Source: Flavobacteriales bacterium UBA1959 (GTDB lineage Bacteria > Bacteroidota > Bacteroidia > Flavobacteriales_D > Sanyastnellaceae). From it: a stretch of DNA of 27,551 nucleotides. This document shows, in pieces, positions 7,082-13,903 of this stretch. A program made the translations under genes and the position numbers. Within the stretch, counting starts at the first letter, position 1. Each line of letters starts with the position of its first letter. The DNA lies in contig DDEH01000048.1 of assembly GCA_002336085.1 (NCBI GenBank), forward strand, positions 6,212-33,762, in the 5' to 3' direction. The notes below the pieces were generated by a model. It ran no database searches and had not been told where the DNA came from. It saw only the letters and a list, made by a program, of their open reading frames with translations.

Positions 7082-8599
7082 CTAGTCCGCGTGCCTCCGT
7101 TTTTTCCAATTGGTGGATGAGGTTGGACCATTTGAAGAAACAGACTGAACTTTGTTCGGATTGGATTTGCCAATGGTGGCAACCACAAGTTGAGCGAGCT
7201 CAGCGTCGTTTAGAGATGTGTTTCGATCCAATACGCCCTCTTGAAAATGCTCTTTCACGAAATGGGTATTAAAATTACCACTTCTAAAGGCAGCGTGTCC
7301 GATAGCGAATCGGCCGAAATCCAAAGTTGTTGATACCCCGGTTATTTCATATTCGTCGATGGCCATTAGGGCGCGTTCGATGGCAGTTTCTCTGTTCTGT
7401 CCATGCACAATAAGCTTGGATAGCATGGGGTCGTAATGAATCGAAATTTCTTGGCCTTCTTCAACGCCGTCATCCACACGAATACCAGGTCCTGTTGGGG
7501 GCATGTAGCGGTCTAGGGTTCCTGTGGTGGGCAAGAATCCGGCACGTGCGTCTTCGGCGTAGACACGCACTTCAATGGCATGGCCGCGGATTTCGAGATC
7601 AGATTGCTGGAATGGCAAGGCATGTCCTTCTGCGATTCGGATTTGTTCACGCACCAAATCAATATTGGTGATGCATTCCGTTACTGGGTGCTCGACCTGC
7701 AGCCGTGTGTTCATTTCCAGGAAATAAAAGCGGTGTTCGTCATCCAGTAGAAATTCTACAGTTCCAGCACCTTCGTATTTGCAGCTTTTTGCTACTTGAA
7801 TAGCACATTTTCCCATTTCTTCCCGGAGTTCAGGCGTCAGTGCAGCCGATGGTGCCTCTTCAATGACTTTTTGGTGCCGTCTTTGAATGCTGCATTCACG
7901 TTCAAAAAGATGAACGCAATTTCCATGGGCATCTGCCAGTATTTGAATCTCGATATGCCGCGGTGATGTAACAAAACGTTCGATGAACACCGAGCCATCT
8001 CCAAAGGAATTAATCGCTTCCGAAACTGCACGTTCGAGCGCATTGGGCAAGTCGGACATTTTCTCCACAACGCGCATGCCTTTTCCTCCGCCTCCTGCAC
8101 TGGCTTTTATGAGAAGGGGGAAGCCAATGTTCTCGGCGACCTCTTGGGCTTCCTTGACGTTTTGTATCGGATGATCTGTTCCAGGAACAAGTGGAACGCC
8201 AAAAGGCTTGACTGCTTCTTTTGCAGCTAGTTTGGACCCCATGGTTTTTATGGCGAAGACTTGTGGGCCAATGAAAGCTATGCCAGCAGCACGCACTGAG
8301 TTTGCAAATGCCGCGTTTTCAGACAAAAAGCCGTATCCCGGATGGATGGCATCTGCATTTACGGATTTGGCAGCTTCAATGATTTTGGCGCCAACTAAAT
8401 AACTCTCGGAGGAGGGGGATGGACCGATGTATATAGCTTCATCGGCATAACGGGCAAATGCAGATTCTCGATCTGCGTCTGAGTATACCGCCACGGAGCG
8501 GATGCCCATTTCTCGCGCTGTTTTCATTACGCGAAGGGCTATCTCTCCTCGGTTGGCAACTAAGATTTTGTGGATCGGTCGGACGGTAGTGGCATTCAT
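7082..8599 (-). CDS. Biotin carboxylase subunit of an acyl-CoA carboxylase (AccC family)
   Basis: 505-residue ATP-grasp enzyme that carboxylates biotin. It has the N-terminal pre-ATP-grasp domain (ILVANRGEIALRV), the glycine-rich ATP loop (ASAGGGGKGM, about 166-175), the catalytic stretch EMNTRLQVEHPVTE near residue 300, and the biotin-carboxylase C-terminal domain (GHAIEVRVYAED, YDPMLSKL). Housekeeping AccC is about 450 residues. This protein has a longer tail ending in NWKKRRHAD, typical of the stand-alone biotin carboxylases that Bacteroidota pair with propionyl- or other acyl-CoA carboxyltransferases. I therefore do not assign accC firmly. No biotin carrier or carboxyltransferase gene is next to it. 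The ATG at 8599 lies about 30 bases downstream of the SRP RNA gene on the same strand, so part of its transcription may come from readthrough. Confidence 0.93.
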   Translation of the reverse strand: MNATTVRPIHKILVANRGEIALRVMKTAREMGIRSVAVYSDADRESAFARYADEAIYIGPSPSSESYLVGAKIIEAAKSVNADAIHPGYGFLSENAAFANSVRAAGIAFIGPQVFAIKTMGSKLAAKEAVKPFGVPLVPGTDHPIQNVKEAQEVAENIGFPLLIKASAGGGGKGMRVVEKMSDLPNALERAVSEAINSFGDGSVFIERFVTSPRHIEIQILADAHGNCVHLFERECSIQRRHQKVIEEAPSAALTPELREEMGKCAIQVAKSCKYEGAGTVEFLLDDEHRFYFLEMNTRLQVEHPVTECITNIDLVREQIRIAEGHALPFQQSDLEIRGHAIEVRVYAEDARAGFLPTTGTLDRYMPPTGPGIRVDDGVEEGQEISIHYDPMLSKLIVHGQNRETAIERALMAIDEYEITGVSTTLDFGRFAIGHAAFRSGNFNTHFVKEHFQEGVLDRNTSLNDAELAQLVVATIGKSNPNKVQSVSSNGPTSSTNWKKRRHAD

Positions 8600-8627
8600 T
8601 GCTGGGGGCTCATATCCGATAAGAAAG

Positions 8628-8729
8628 ATGGGGCAAGCGATTCCTATCGCACCGCTACAACCGTTTACCCTTGCTACCTTCCGATCCTGGGGGAGTCAAC
8701 GGGAGCTGGTCGTAAGAGACTTGCCCCAT
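8628..8729 (-). ncRNA. ffs: Signal recognition particle RNA (small bacterial type, 4.5S)
   Basis: On the minus strand, 8689-8672 reads CAGGATCGGAAGGTAGCA, matching the universally conserved SRP RNA helix 8 core: a symmetric internal loop (CAGG opposite AGCA) capped by a GGAA tetraloop, where the Ffh protein binds. The ends form a perfect closing stem, ATGGGGCAAG at 8729-8720 pairing with CTTGCCCCAT at 8637-8628. An inner helix CCGTT/AACGG also fits. The span of about 100 bases is right for the small bacterial form without an Alu domain. A TATCTTTG box ends one base upstream of the stem. The U-rich stretch after the 3' arm (ATCTTTCTTAT) could help termination. The exact ends are uncertain by a few bases; the true RNA probably starts at the GGGG. 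Confidence 0.92.
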
Positions 8730-8730
8730 G

Positions 8731-8738
8731 CAAAGATA
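8731..8738 (-). promoter_or_regulatory. -7 promoter box of the SRP RNA gene
   Basis: TATCTTTG on the minus strand is an exact TAnnTTTG match. The GGGG that begins the closing stem of the SRP RNA lies 4 bases after the box, which indicates where transcription starts relative to this element in this organism. Confidence 0.7.
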
Positions 8739-8772
8739 CCATAGAAATATTGGCTTGTGCTACCTTGCGGTC

Positions 8773-9294
8773 ATGAATTTGAATGAGAACGCCTTGAACC
8801 AAGGAGCCGCAGCCGGCGGTTTGGTGATCGTGATGAAATTGATAGCTTATTTGATCGGGGTCGAGGCCTATTTGGGGACATCGGTTGGTTTGGGTTCCAT
8901 GGTCTTTATCATAGCAGGCATGTGCATTTCTTGTATTGCCACGCGAAAAGCGGATGGGCACCTGCCTTTTCGTGCTGCATTTTACACGGCGTGGTCAGCA
9001 GCGGCTGTCTCTACTTTTCTTGTGTTTGTTTTCGAGGCGGTGCTCTTCACTTTTGTTGATTCGCAGATGGCTGAGAAGGTTCTTGATTTCACCATGGAAA
9101 GCATGCAAGCCGATTTGTCTGGACTTGCCGACTTGCCAGAAGCACTCATAGAGGATACCAAATCGAGCATTATTTGGTGGTCTGGAGCTTTTGGGAAGGC
9201 ATTAGGATGGCTTATTGGACTGATTTTTTGGGCCGTTCTTGCGGCCATAGTTGGCGCAGTATTGAAGCGTGAAGAACCCAATGCGATTCATTGA
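8773..9294 (+). CDS. DUF4199 family membrane protein
   Basis: A 173-residue integral membrane protein with about four hydrophobic helices: GGLVIVMKLIAYLIGVEAYL, GLGSMVFIIAGMCISCIATR, WSAAAVSTFLVFVFEAVLF and ALGWLIGLIFWAVLAAIVG. The charged loop between helices 3 and 4 (MAEKVLDFTMESMQADLSGL) is typical of DUF4199, a family of unknown function widespread in Bacteroidota. I chose the ATG at 8773 over the in-frame upstream one at 8728, because the family normally starts just before the first helix and the extra 15 residues overlap the SRP RNA promoter. It is followed after 35 bases by a GT2 glycosyltransferase, a neighbour pairing I recall in other Bacteroidota, so a role in envelope glycan assembly is possible but unproven. 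Confidence 0.8.
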   Translation: MNLNENALNQGAAAGGLVIVMKLIAYLIGVEAYLGTSVGLGSMVFIIAGMCISCIATRKADGHLPFRAAFYTAWSAAAVSTFLVFVFEAVLFTFVDSQMAEKVLDFTMESMQADLSGLADLPEALIEDTKSSIIWWSGAFGKALGWLIGLIFWAVLAAIVGAVLKREEPNAIH

Positions 9295-9329
9295 AACCAT
9301 CAGTCAATTAGTGCCGTAAAAAGGATACC

Positions 9330-10301
9330 ATGAGTATTGAAAATCCCGACATAAGCCTTGTTGTCCCCTTGTTTGACGAAGAGGAGAGCCTCCGTGAGTT
9401 GAAGCAATGGATTGATGTCGTCTTAGAAGGAAGGACCTACGAAGTTATCTTCATTGACGATGGAAGCCGCGATACCTCTTGGCAAGTGATTCAGGATATG
9501 GCCGAAAACGATCCAGAACACGTTGTAGCCATTAAAATGGCCCGCAATTATGGCAAGAGTGCAGGTCTGCACACGGGCTTCCAGGCGGCCATGGGCAAAG
9601 TAGTTATTACGATGGATGCTGATCTTCAGGATTCTCCCGAAGAAATTCCAGAACTGGAAAGAAAGATTATTGGAGAGGGGTATGATATGGTGAGTGGTTG
9701 GAAAAAGAAACGTCACGATCCTTTGAGCAAAACGATTCCAACACGGCTGTACAATGCGGCGACAAGGATGGTCAGTGGCATCCAACTCAATGATTTTAAT
9801 TGTGGCCTCAAAGCATATCGATTGGAAGTCGTGAAAGCGATTGAAGTTCAAGGCGAAATGCATCGTTATATTCCGATATTGGTTAAGAATGCCGGGTTTG
9901 ATCGCATTGCAGAACAAGTCGTTCAGCACCAAGCGAGGAAGTACGGGTCCACTAAGTTTGGATTGGAGCGTTTTATGAATGGATTCCTAGATTTGTTGAC
10001 CATTGGTTTCATGTCGCGTTTTGGTCGAAAACCCATGCATTTTTTCGGAGCATTAGGAGCACTAATGTTTATCATCAGCTTCGTTGGTTTCAGTTGGATT
10101 GCCTTGGGGAAGTTGTCCACCATTGTGCAGGGAGACCCCTCTCGCAATATCACAGAGATCTCAGCGTTTTACGTTTCTCTTACGGGGATGATTATGGGGC
10201 TTCAGTTTTTTCTAGCTGGATTCATTGCGGAGATGTCTTCTCGCAATGACAGCAGCCGAAGCGATTATAAAATTGCTGCCAAAATCAACCGCCCCCACTA
10301 A
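9330..10301 (+). CDS. GT2 glycosyltransferase (DPM1/GtrB-like polyprenyl-phosphate sugar transferase)
   Basis: 323-residue family 2 glycosyltransferase. The GT-A fold starts with SLVVPLFDEEESL, and the nucleotide-sugar and metal site is seen in FIDDGSRDTS and MDADLQDSPEEIP. The acceptor region contains DFNCGLKAYR. Two membrane helices near the C-terminus (about 234-255 and 273-298) place it in the GtrB/ArnC/DPM1 branch, which transfers a sugar from a nucleotide donor to undecaprenyl phosphate at the inner membrane. Donor and final glycan cannot be told from sequence. It is probably co-transcribed with the DUF4199 gene upstream. A purine-rich AAAAAGGATACC directly precedes the ATG. Confidence 0.92.
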   Translation: MSIENPDISLVVPLFDEEESLRELKQWIDVVLEGRTYEVIFIDDGSRDTSWQVIQDMAENDPEHVVAIKMARNYGKSAGLHTGFQAAMGKVVITMDADLQDSPEEIPELERKIIGEGYDMVSGWKKKRHDPLSKTIPTRLYNAATRMVSGIQLNDFNCGLKAYRLEVVKAIEVQGEMHRYIPILVKNAGFDRIAEQVVQHQARKYGSTKFGLERFMNGFLDLLTIGFMSRFGRKPMHFFGALGALMFIISFVGFSWIALGKLSTIVQGDPSRNITEISAFYVSLTGMIMGLQFFLAGFIAEMSSRNDSSRSDYKIAAKINRPH

Positions 10302-10422
10302 GGAGTTGATGGATTCCATGTTTTGCTGGAATTGGCTCAATGATCGGCTCGTCTTTGGGGATGGTGGTCGTTTGCCATGGCAGACGTTTTCTCTGTCTCA
10401 TGCCCATGGGCATCGGCTGAAG
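10302..10422. other. Convergent spacer with palindromes and a possible weak terminator
   Basis: This 121-base spacer lies between convergent glycosyltransferase and mnmA genes. It contains two palindromes: TGCCATGGCA at 10373-10382, and a perfect 14-base ATGCCCATGGGCAT at 10400-10413. CGTCT at 10350 can pair with AGACG at 10382-10386, followed by TTTTC, a weak plus-strand terminator candidate. I see no convincing gene in it. Confidence 0.35.
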
Positions 10423-11592
10423 TCAATCAGAAATAACGCCTGATCCGATGCATTCATTGCCGGAATACCATGCGGCAAATTGACCGGCGGCGATTCCCAA
10501 TTGTGGAGACTCAAAGTCGATAAATATGCCATTGTCAATCCTTTGAATCTTTCCCCGTTGTAGAGGCTGTCGGTAGCGAAATCGAAACATGTAGACATCG
10601 CTTGATTCTCCATTCTCCAGCGCCAAATCGGCTCGGATCCAATGGGTTTCGCTGACTGTCATCTTCAAGGCGGACCGAATTAACCCGGGATGACGTTCGC
10701 CTTGTCCGACATACAATACGTTTTCAGTCACATCCTTCGCCAAAACAAACAGTGGTTCCGCTTTGCCTCCAACATTCAATCCTCTTCGCTGGCCTACGGT
10801 GAAAAAGTGAGCGCCTTGATGCTCTCCGATGACTACGCCGTCTTCTTTCGCCCATTGAATGGGGGCAGCTTGTTGCTCTAAATTTGGCGCTTCTGAGATG
10901 AGCTTATGATGGTTGTTGGTGATTTCAATGATTTTGCCAGTTTTGACTTCGAGCTGCTGCTGCAGGAAATCAGGCAGTCGCACCTTGCCGATAAAGCAGA
11001 GGCCTTGGCTGTCTTTTTTGTCTGCTGTAGGCAAGTCAATTTTCTGCGCCAATTTGCGTACTTCGGGTTTTGTTAATTCTCCAATGGGGAAAAGGGCTGT
11101 GCTCAACTGTGCTTGATTCAATTGACACAAGAAATAGCTTTGGTCTTTATTGCCATCGACTCCTGCGAGTAAGTGATGGACTTCAGCTCCGTCAATGATT
11201 GATGTGGTTTTTCTGCAATAATGCCCGGTAGCTATGGCCTCGGCTCCGATTTCTTGGGCGGCTTTTGCAAACAAATCAAACTTAATTTCTCTGTTGCACA
11301 AGACATCGGGATTAGGGGTGCGCCCTTGCTCGTACTCCGCGAACATGTAGTTCACAATACGTTCCCGGTACGCTTCGCTCAAGTCGAGCACTTGAAAAGG
11401 GATTCCAATGTGTGAGGCGACAAGCATAGCGTCATTGGCATCATCAATCCAAGGACATGCATTGTCGATTACAACGGTTTCATCGTGCCAGTTCCTCATG
11501 AACAATCCAATGACTTCATGGCCGGCTTCCTTGAGAAGCCAAGCGGCAACGCTTGAGTCAACGCCACCCGATAATCCGACGACAATTCGCAT
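10423..11592 (-). CDS. mnmA: tRNA-specific 2-thiouridylase MnmA
   Basis: 389-residue enzyme that thiolates uridine 34 of tRNAs for Glu, Gln and Lys. The ATP-binding PP-loop is SGGVDSS (8-14). The catalytic cysteine pair is visible as C99 in TPNPDVLCNREIKF and C199 in DSQGLCFIGK, and GNKDQSYFLCQL is the conserved tRNA-contact segment. The C-terminal barrel domains are complete, so the protein looks full length. The gene is alone on its strand here. A TAACTTTG box ends 4 bases before the ATG, so its mRNA is probably leaderless. Confidence 0.97.
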   Translation of the reverse strand: MRIVVGLSGGVDSSVAAWLLKEAGHEVIGLFMRNWHDETVVIDNACPWIDDANDAMLVASHIGIPFQVLDLSEAYRERIVNYMFAEYEQGRTPNPDVLCNREIKFDLFAKAAQEIGAEAIATGHYCRKTTSIIDGAEVHHLLAGVDGNKDQSYFLCQLNQAQLSTALFPIGELTKPEVRKLAQKIDLPTADKKDSQGLCFIGKVRLPDFLQQQLEVKTGKIIEITNNHHKLISEAPNLEQQAAPIQWAKEDGVVIGEHQGAHFFTVGQRRGLNVGGKAEPLFVLAKDVTENVLYVGQGERHPGLIRSALKMTVSETHWIRADLALENGESSDVYMFRFRYRQPLQRGKIQRIDNGIFIDFESPQLGIAAGQFAAWYSGNECIGSGVISD

Positions 11593-11596
11593 GTTC

Positions 11597-11604
11597 CAAA
11601 GTTA
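11597..11604 (-). promoter_or_regulatory. -7 promoter box for mnmA
   Basis: TAACTTTG on the minus strand matches TAnnTTTG exactly and ends 4 bases before the mnmA ATG. The spacing is the same as between the SRP RNA box and the RNA's likely 5' end, so the transcript should begin at or within a base or two of the start codon. Confidence 0.55.
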
Positions 11605-11702
11605 CTTCAGAGGAATAGGCTATAAACACATCGAATGTGAAATCTATTGATGATGAGGATCTTTGCGCATTGGGATTGGAAGTAATTTGCAAAGAAGGAT
11701 AA

Positions 11703-11732
11703 CAAACTGAGGCAACTATTTGCCAAACTGAG
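11703..11732. promoter_or_regulatory. Direct and inverted repeat cluster upstream of the ECF sigma gene
   Basis: The 9-mer CAAACTGAG occurs at 11703-11711 and 11724-11732, exactly 21 bases apart (two helical turns). Between and overlapping them is a perfect inverted repeat, GGCAA-CTAT-TTGCC (11711-11724). The cluster ends 22 bases before the sigma factor ATG. This looks like an operator or activator site, possibly for autoregulation, but no binding protein is known. Confidence 0.4.
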
Positions 11733-11754
11733 CGTCTTTAACTCGGCGAACACC

Positions 11755-12327
11755 ATGTCAGAAATCGGCTTGATCAAGCATATAGAAGGTTGTAAGCGGA
11801 ATGACCAGAGGTCCCAGAAATGGGTTTTTGACCGCTATTACCGGCGAATGTTTGGAGTATGCTTAAGGTATCACTCCGATCATGATCGAATTCAAGACAT
11901 TGTTCAAGAAGGGTTCCTTAAGGTGTTTTCTAACATTGAAGGGTACACTTCGAAAGGTTCTTTTGAAGGTTGGATGAAACGTATTATGATCAATACTGCG
12001 ATTGATTTTATTAGGAAAGAGAAATCTTCGCCTGAAGAATTGAGTGCGGAGGGCGTGCTGGAATTCCCCGATCAAGGGGAGGAAATGAGTTTTTCTGAAG
12101 AAGAAGAGAAGGCCATTACCATTCAGCATGTGTTAGAGGCCATGAAAGATTTGACTCCCGTATATCGAGCGGTTTTCAATCTTTACGTTTTCGACAACTT
12201 GACCCACCAAGAAATTGCAACACAATTGCAAATCTCAATTGGGTCATCAAAGTCAAACCTTGCCAAAGCAAGACGCAATATGAAAGTGGCATTGCTGGGA
12301 GTTATGAACGAAAAAGTATCTAAATGA
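11755..12327 (+). CDS. ECF-type RNA polymerase sigma factor (sigma-70 group 4)
   Basis: 190-residue alternative sigma factor. Sigma region 2 is seen in the first half, with core-binding and -10 recognition segments (DIVQEGFLKVFSNIEGY, then GWMKRIMINTAIDFIRKEK). Region 4 with its helix-turn-helix is near the C-terminus (LTPVYRAVFNLYVFDNLTHQEIA, then ISIGSSKSNLAKARRNMK). An acidic linker joins the two. The next gene starts within its stop codon (ATGA overlap) and encodes a membrane protein with an anti-sigma-like N-terminus, so the two are probably a regulated pair. The GSSKSNLAKARRN ending is typical of Bacteroidota ECF factors. The targets are unknown; the secreted protein gene downstream is a candidate. 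Confidence 0.93.
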   Translation: MSEIGLIKHIEGCKRNDQRSQKWVFDRYYRRMFGVCLRYHSDHDRIQDIVQEGFLKVFSNIEGYTSKGSFEGWMKRIMINTAIDFIRKEKSSPEELSAEGVLEFPDQGEEMSFSEEEEKAITIQHVLEAMKDLTPVYRAVFNLYVFDNLTHQEIATQLQISIGSSKSNLAKARRNMKVALLGVMNEKVSK

Positions 12328-13745
12328 ACGAGGGTTTGAACGGTTGGGAACGAATAAAAAATGCCTTTGAAGGCTTTGAACCGGATGTCACAGCGCATTG
12401 GGAGGGCATGCGATCAAAGTTGGAAAAAGCACAGAATAGTGGCTCGAGCCAAAGCGATTATTTCGCGCGCCGTGCTAAAATTGCAGAGCGTTTTGCGCTC
12501 GGAGCAACAGCTGTAGCGACGGGTTTGGTTGTTTGGTTGGTTCAAACATCCAATATGGATATTCCTGTGCAAGATGAAACGATGACGACAGAATTGACAC
12601 TGTCGAGCGATCACCAAGCGATTAATGAAGGACCGGCACTCCAGCTCGACCATGTTGGTCTTGTCAATAAGGCAGATAATCTTGAAATGATGGACTCAAA
12701 CCATGATGGTTTGCTTCAGACCAATTTGAGCGAGGACATCGGGTTGCAATCTAGTTTCATGGCGAAGACGTCAAAGGTTTTCTTTGTTGATGCGCAAACC
12801 ACATTGAGCGAGTCAAAGGATTTGGAGGAGGTGTCGGGTAGTCCTGAGGATGAATTGATGTCTAGTGGGTCTGCGAGAAAAAATGTCGTCAACGAATCGA
12901 TGATTTCCAAAGAACAATCGTGGCAAGATGTGACTGATTTGACCAACTCTGCCTCAATCGTGACCGATGAATCTGATAGGTTCACTTTGGATGCTTCAGT
13001 TCAAGAGGCTTGCGCAGGAACTGAGGTTTCGTTTGCGTTGAGAGGCTTGACGGATGAAGGGTCGGTATTGTGGAACTTTGGGGATGGGTCATTTTCACAA
13101 GAGGATGCGCCCATGCACGTCTTTGATGATGCCGGCACTTATGATATTACTGTTTCCATACGAGACCATACCGATGGAACCATCCGAACTAGAAAGGTTG
13201 AAAATATGATTGTTGTTCGACCGAAGCCGGATGCCAAAATGGATTGGTCGTTGGCTTGTGATGACGTCGATTTTGTCGATGTGAGGCTTTTTGATCAAAC
13301 AGAAAACGCAAGCAGTTCGACTTGGCTTCTCGGTGAAAAGGGGATGAAGGGATCGGAGGTTTCGTTGTCTGTTCCTGGTGTTTACAACGTTAATTTGGTT
13401 GCAAGCAATACGTTTGGTTGTCAAGATGTAAAATCAGAAACGATTCACTTGGGAGACCGAATGGACGCTAATGCTCCAGGAGTTTTTTCGCCAAATAACG
13501 ACGGCCGTTATGATGAATTCCTTCCTTTGGTCATCCACGAATGCGATGGTGATTGGAATTTGACGGTCTATGACGACAAAGACCAGGTTGGATTTCAATC
13601 CAACCATGCGACACGTCCGTGGGATGGTAGCTTTGAAAATGGATTGTTTGCAGTTCCCAATTCGTCATACAGATGGGAGCTAAACGTCATCGATTCAAAC
13701 GGTAAAATGAGGCTCTATTCTGATCAGGTGAAAGTTGAGAAATAA
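12324..13745 (+). CDS. Anti-sigma-like membrane protein with PKD domains and a CHU_C-like C-terminus
   Basis: 473-residue protein with an unusual layout. Residues 1-56 are charged and probably cytoplasmic; FEGFEPDVTAHWEGMRSKL resembles the short N-terminal segment found in many Bacteroidota proteins encoded directly after ECF sigma factors. One membrane helix follows (about 57-74), and there is no cleavable signal peptide. Then come an acidic low-complexity linker (about 80-225), a PKD domain around residue 250 (WNFGDGSFSQ, AGTYDITVSI), and a second PKD-like domain (VPGVYNVNLVASNTFGC). From residue 385 (GVFSPNNDG) the last 86 residues resemble the CHU_C / type IX secretion type-B sorting domain. 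That domain keeps the FSPNNDG start and a WDG motif but lacks the usual NRWG. The start overlaps the sigma stop as ATGA. The likely role is to hold the sigma factor at the membrane and sense something in the periplasm (inference). Confidence 0.8.
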   Translation: MNEGLNGWERIKNAFEGFEPDVTAHWEGMRSKLEKAQNSGSSQSDYFARRAKIAERFALGATAVATGLVVWLVQTSNMDIPVQDETMTTELTLSSDHQAINEGPALQLDHVGLVNKADNLEMMDSNHDGLLQTNLSEDIGLQSSFMAKTSKVFFVDAQTTLSESKDLEEVSGSPEDELMSSGSARKNVVNESMISKEQSWQDVTDLTNSASIVTDESDRFTLDASVQEACAGTEVSFALRGLTDEGSVLWNFGDGSFSQEDAPMHVFDDAGTYDITVSIRDHTDGTIRTRKVENMIVVRPKPDAKMDWSLACDDVDFVDVRLFDQTENASSSTWLLGEKGMKGSEVSLSVPGVYNVNLVASNTFGCQDVKSETIHLGDRMDANAPGVFSPNNDGRYDEFLPLVIHECDGDWNLTVYDDKDQVGFQSNHATRPWDGSFENGLFAVPNSSYRWELNVIDSNGKMRLYSDQVKVEK

Positions 13746-13903
13746 AAAGCGATAGCTCATCTTTGCCCAGTCTGTTGTGCATCTTTGCGTCTTAGAATGT
13801 CAAATGCAACCATTGAGTAGTTTTTGTTGTTTTTTTTTTGATAATTCTTGCCTGCTCACTATAACCCAGAGCTTTTGTTCCTCTCAGTTCTCAAGCATAA
13901 GAA
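13746..13903. other. Leader region of the secreted CUB/PKD protein
   Basis: This 158-base spacer contains the 9-mer CATCTTTGC twice, at 13758-13766 and 13780-13788, one base away from the TAnnTTTG box. It also has a T-rich run at about 13820-13841 not preceded by a clear hairpin. A promoter for the next gene probably lies here, but I cannot fix its position. No gene or structured RNA is apparent. Confidence 0.35.

Noticed and set aside
8655..8729. A 24-codon open frame starting at an ATG one base after a perfect promoter box on the minus strand
   Set aside because: It lies wholly inside the SRP RNA, and its ATG is part of the RNA's closing stem; the RNA explains the sequence.
10309..10443. 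A 44-codon plus-strand frame preceded by AGGAG, overlapping the end of mnmA
   Set aside because: Composition is not protein-like (many W, H and R), it matches no family I recognise, it overlaps mnmA, and AGGAG sites are little used in Bacteroidota.
13820..13841. T-rich run after the anti-sigma-like gene as an intrinsic terminator
   Set aside because: No convincing GC-rich hairpin precedes it, so it is only noted as T-rich leader sequence.
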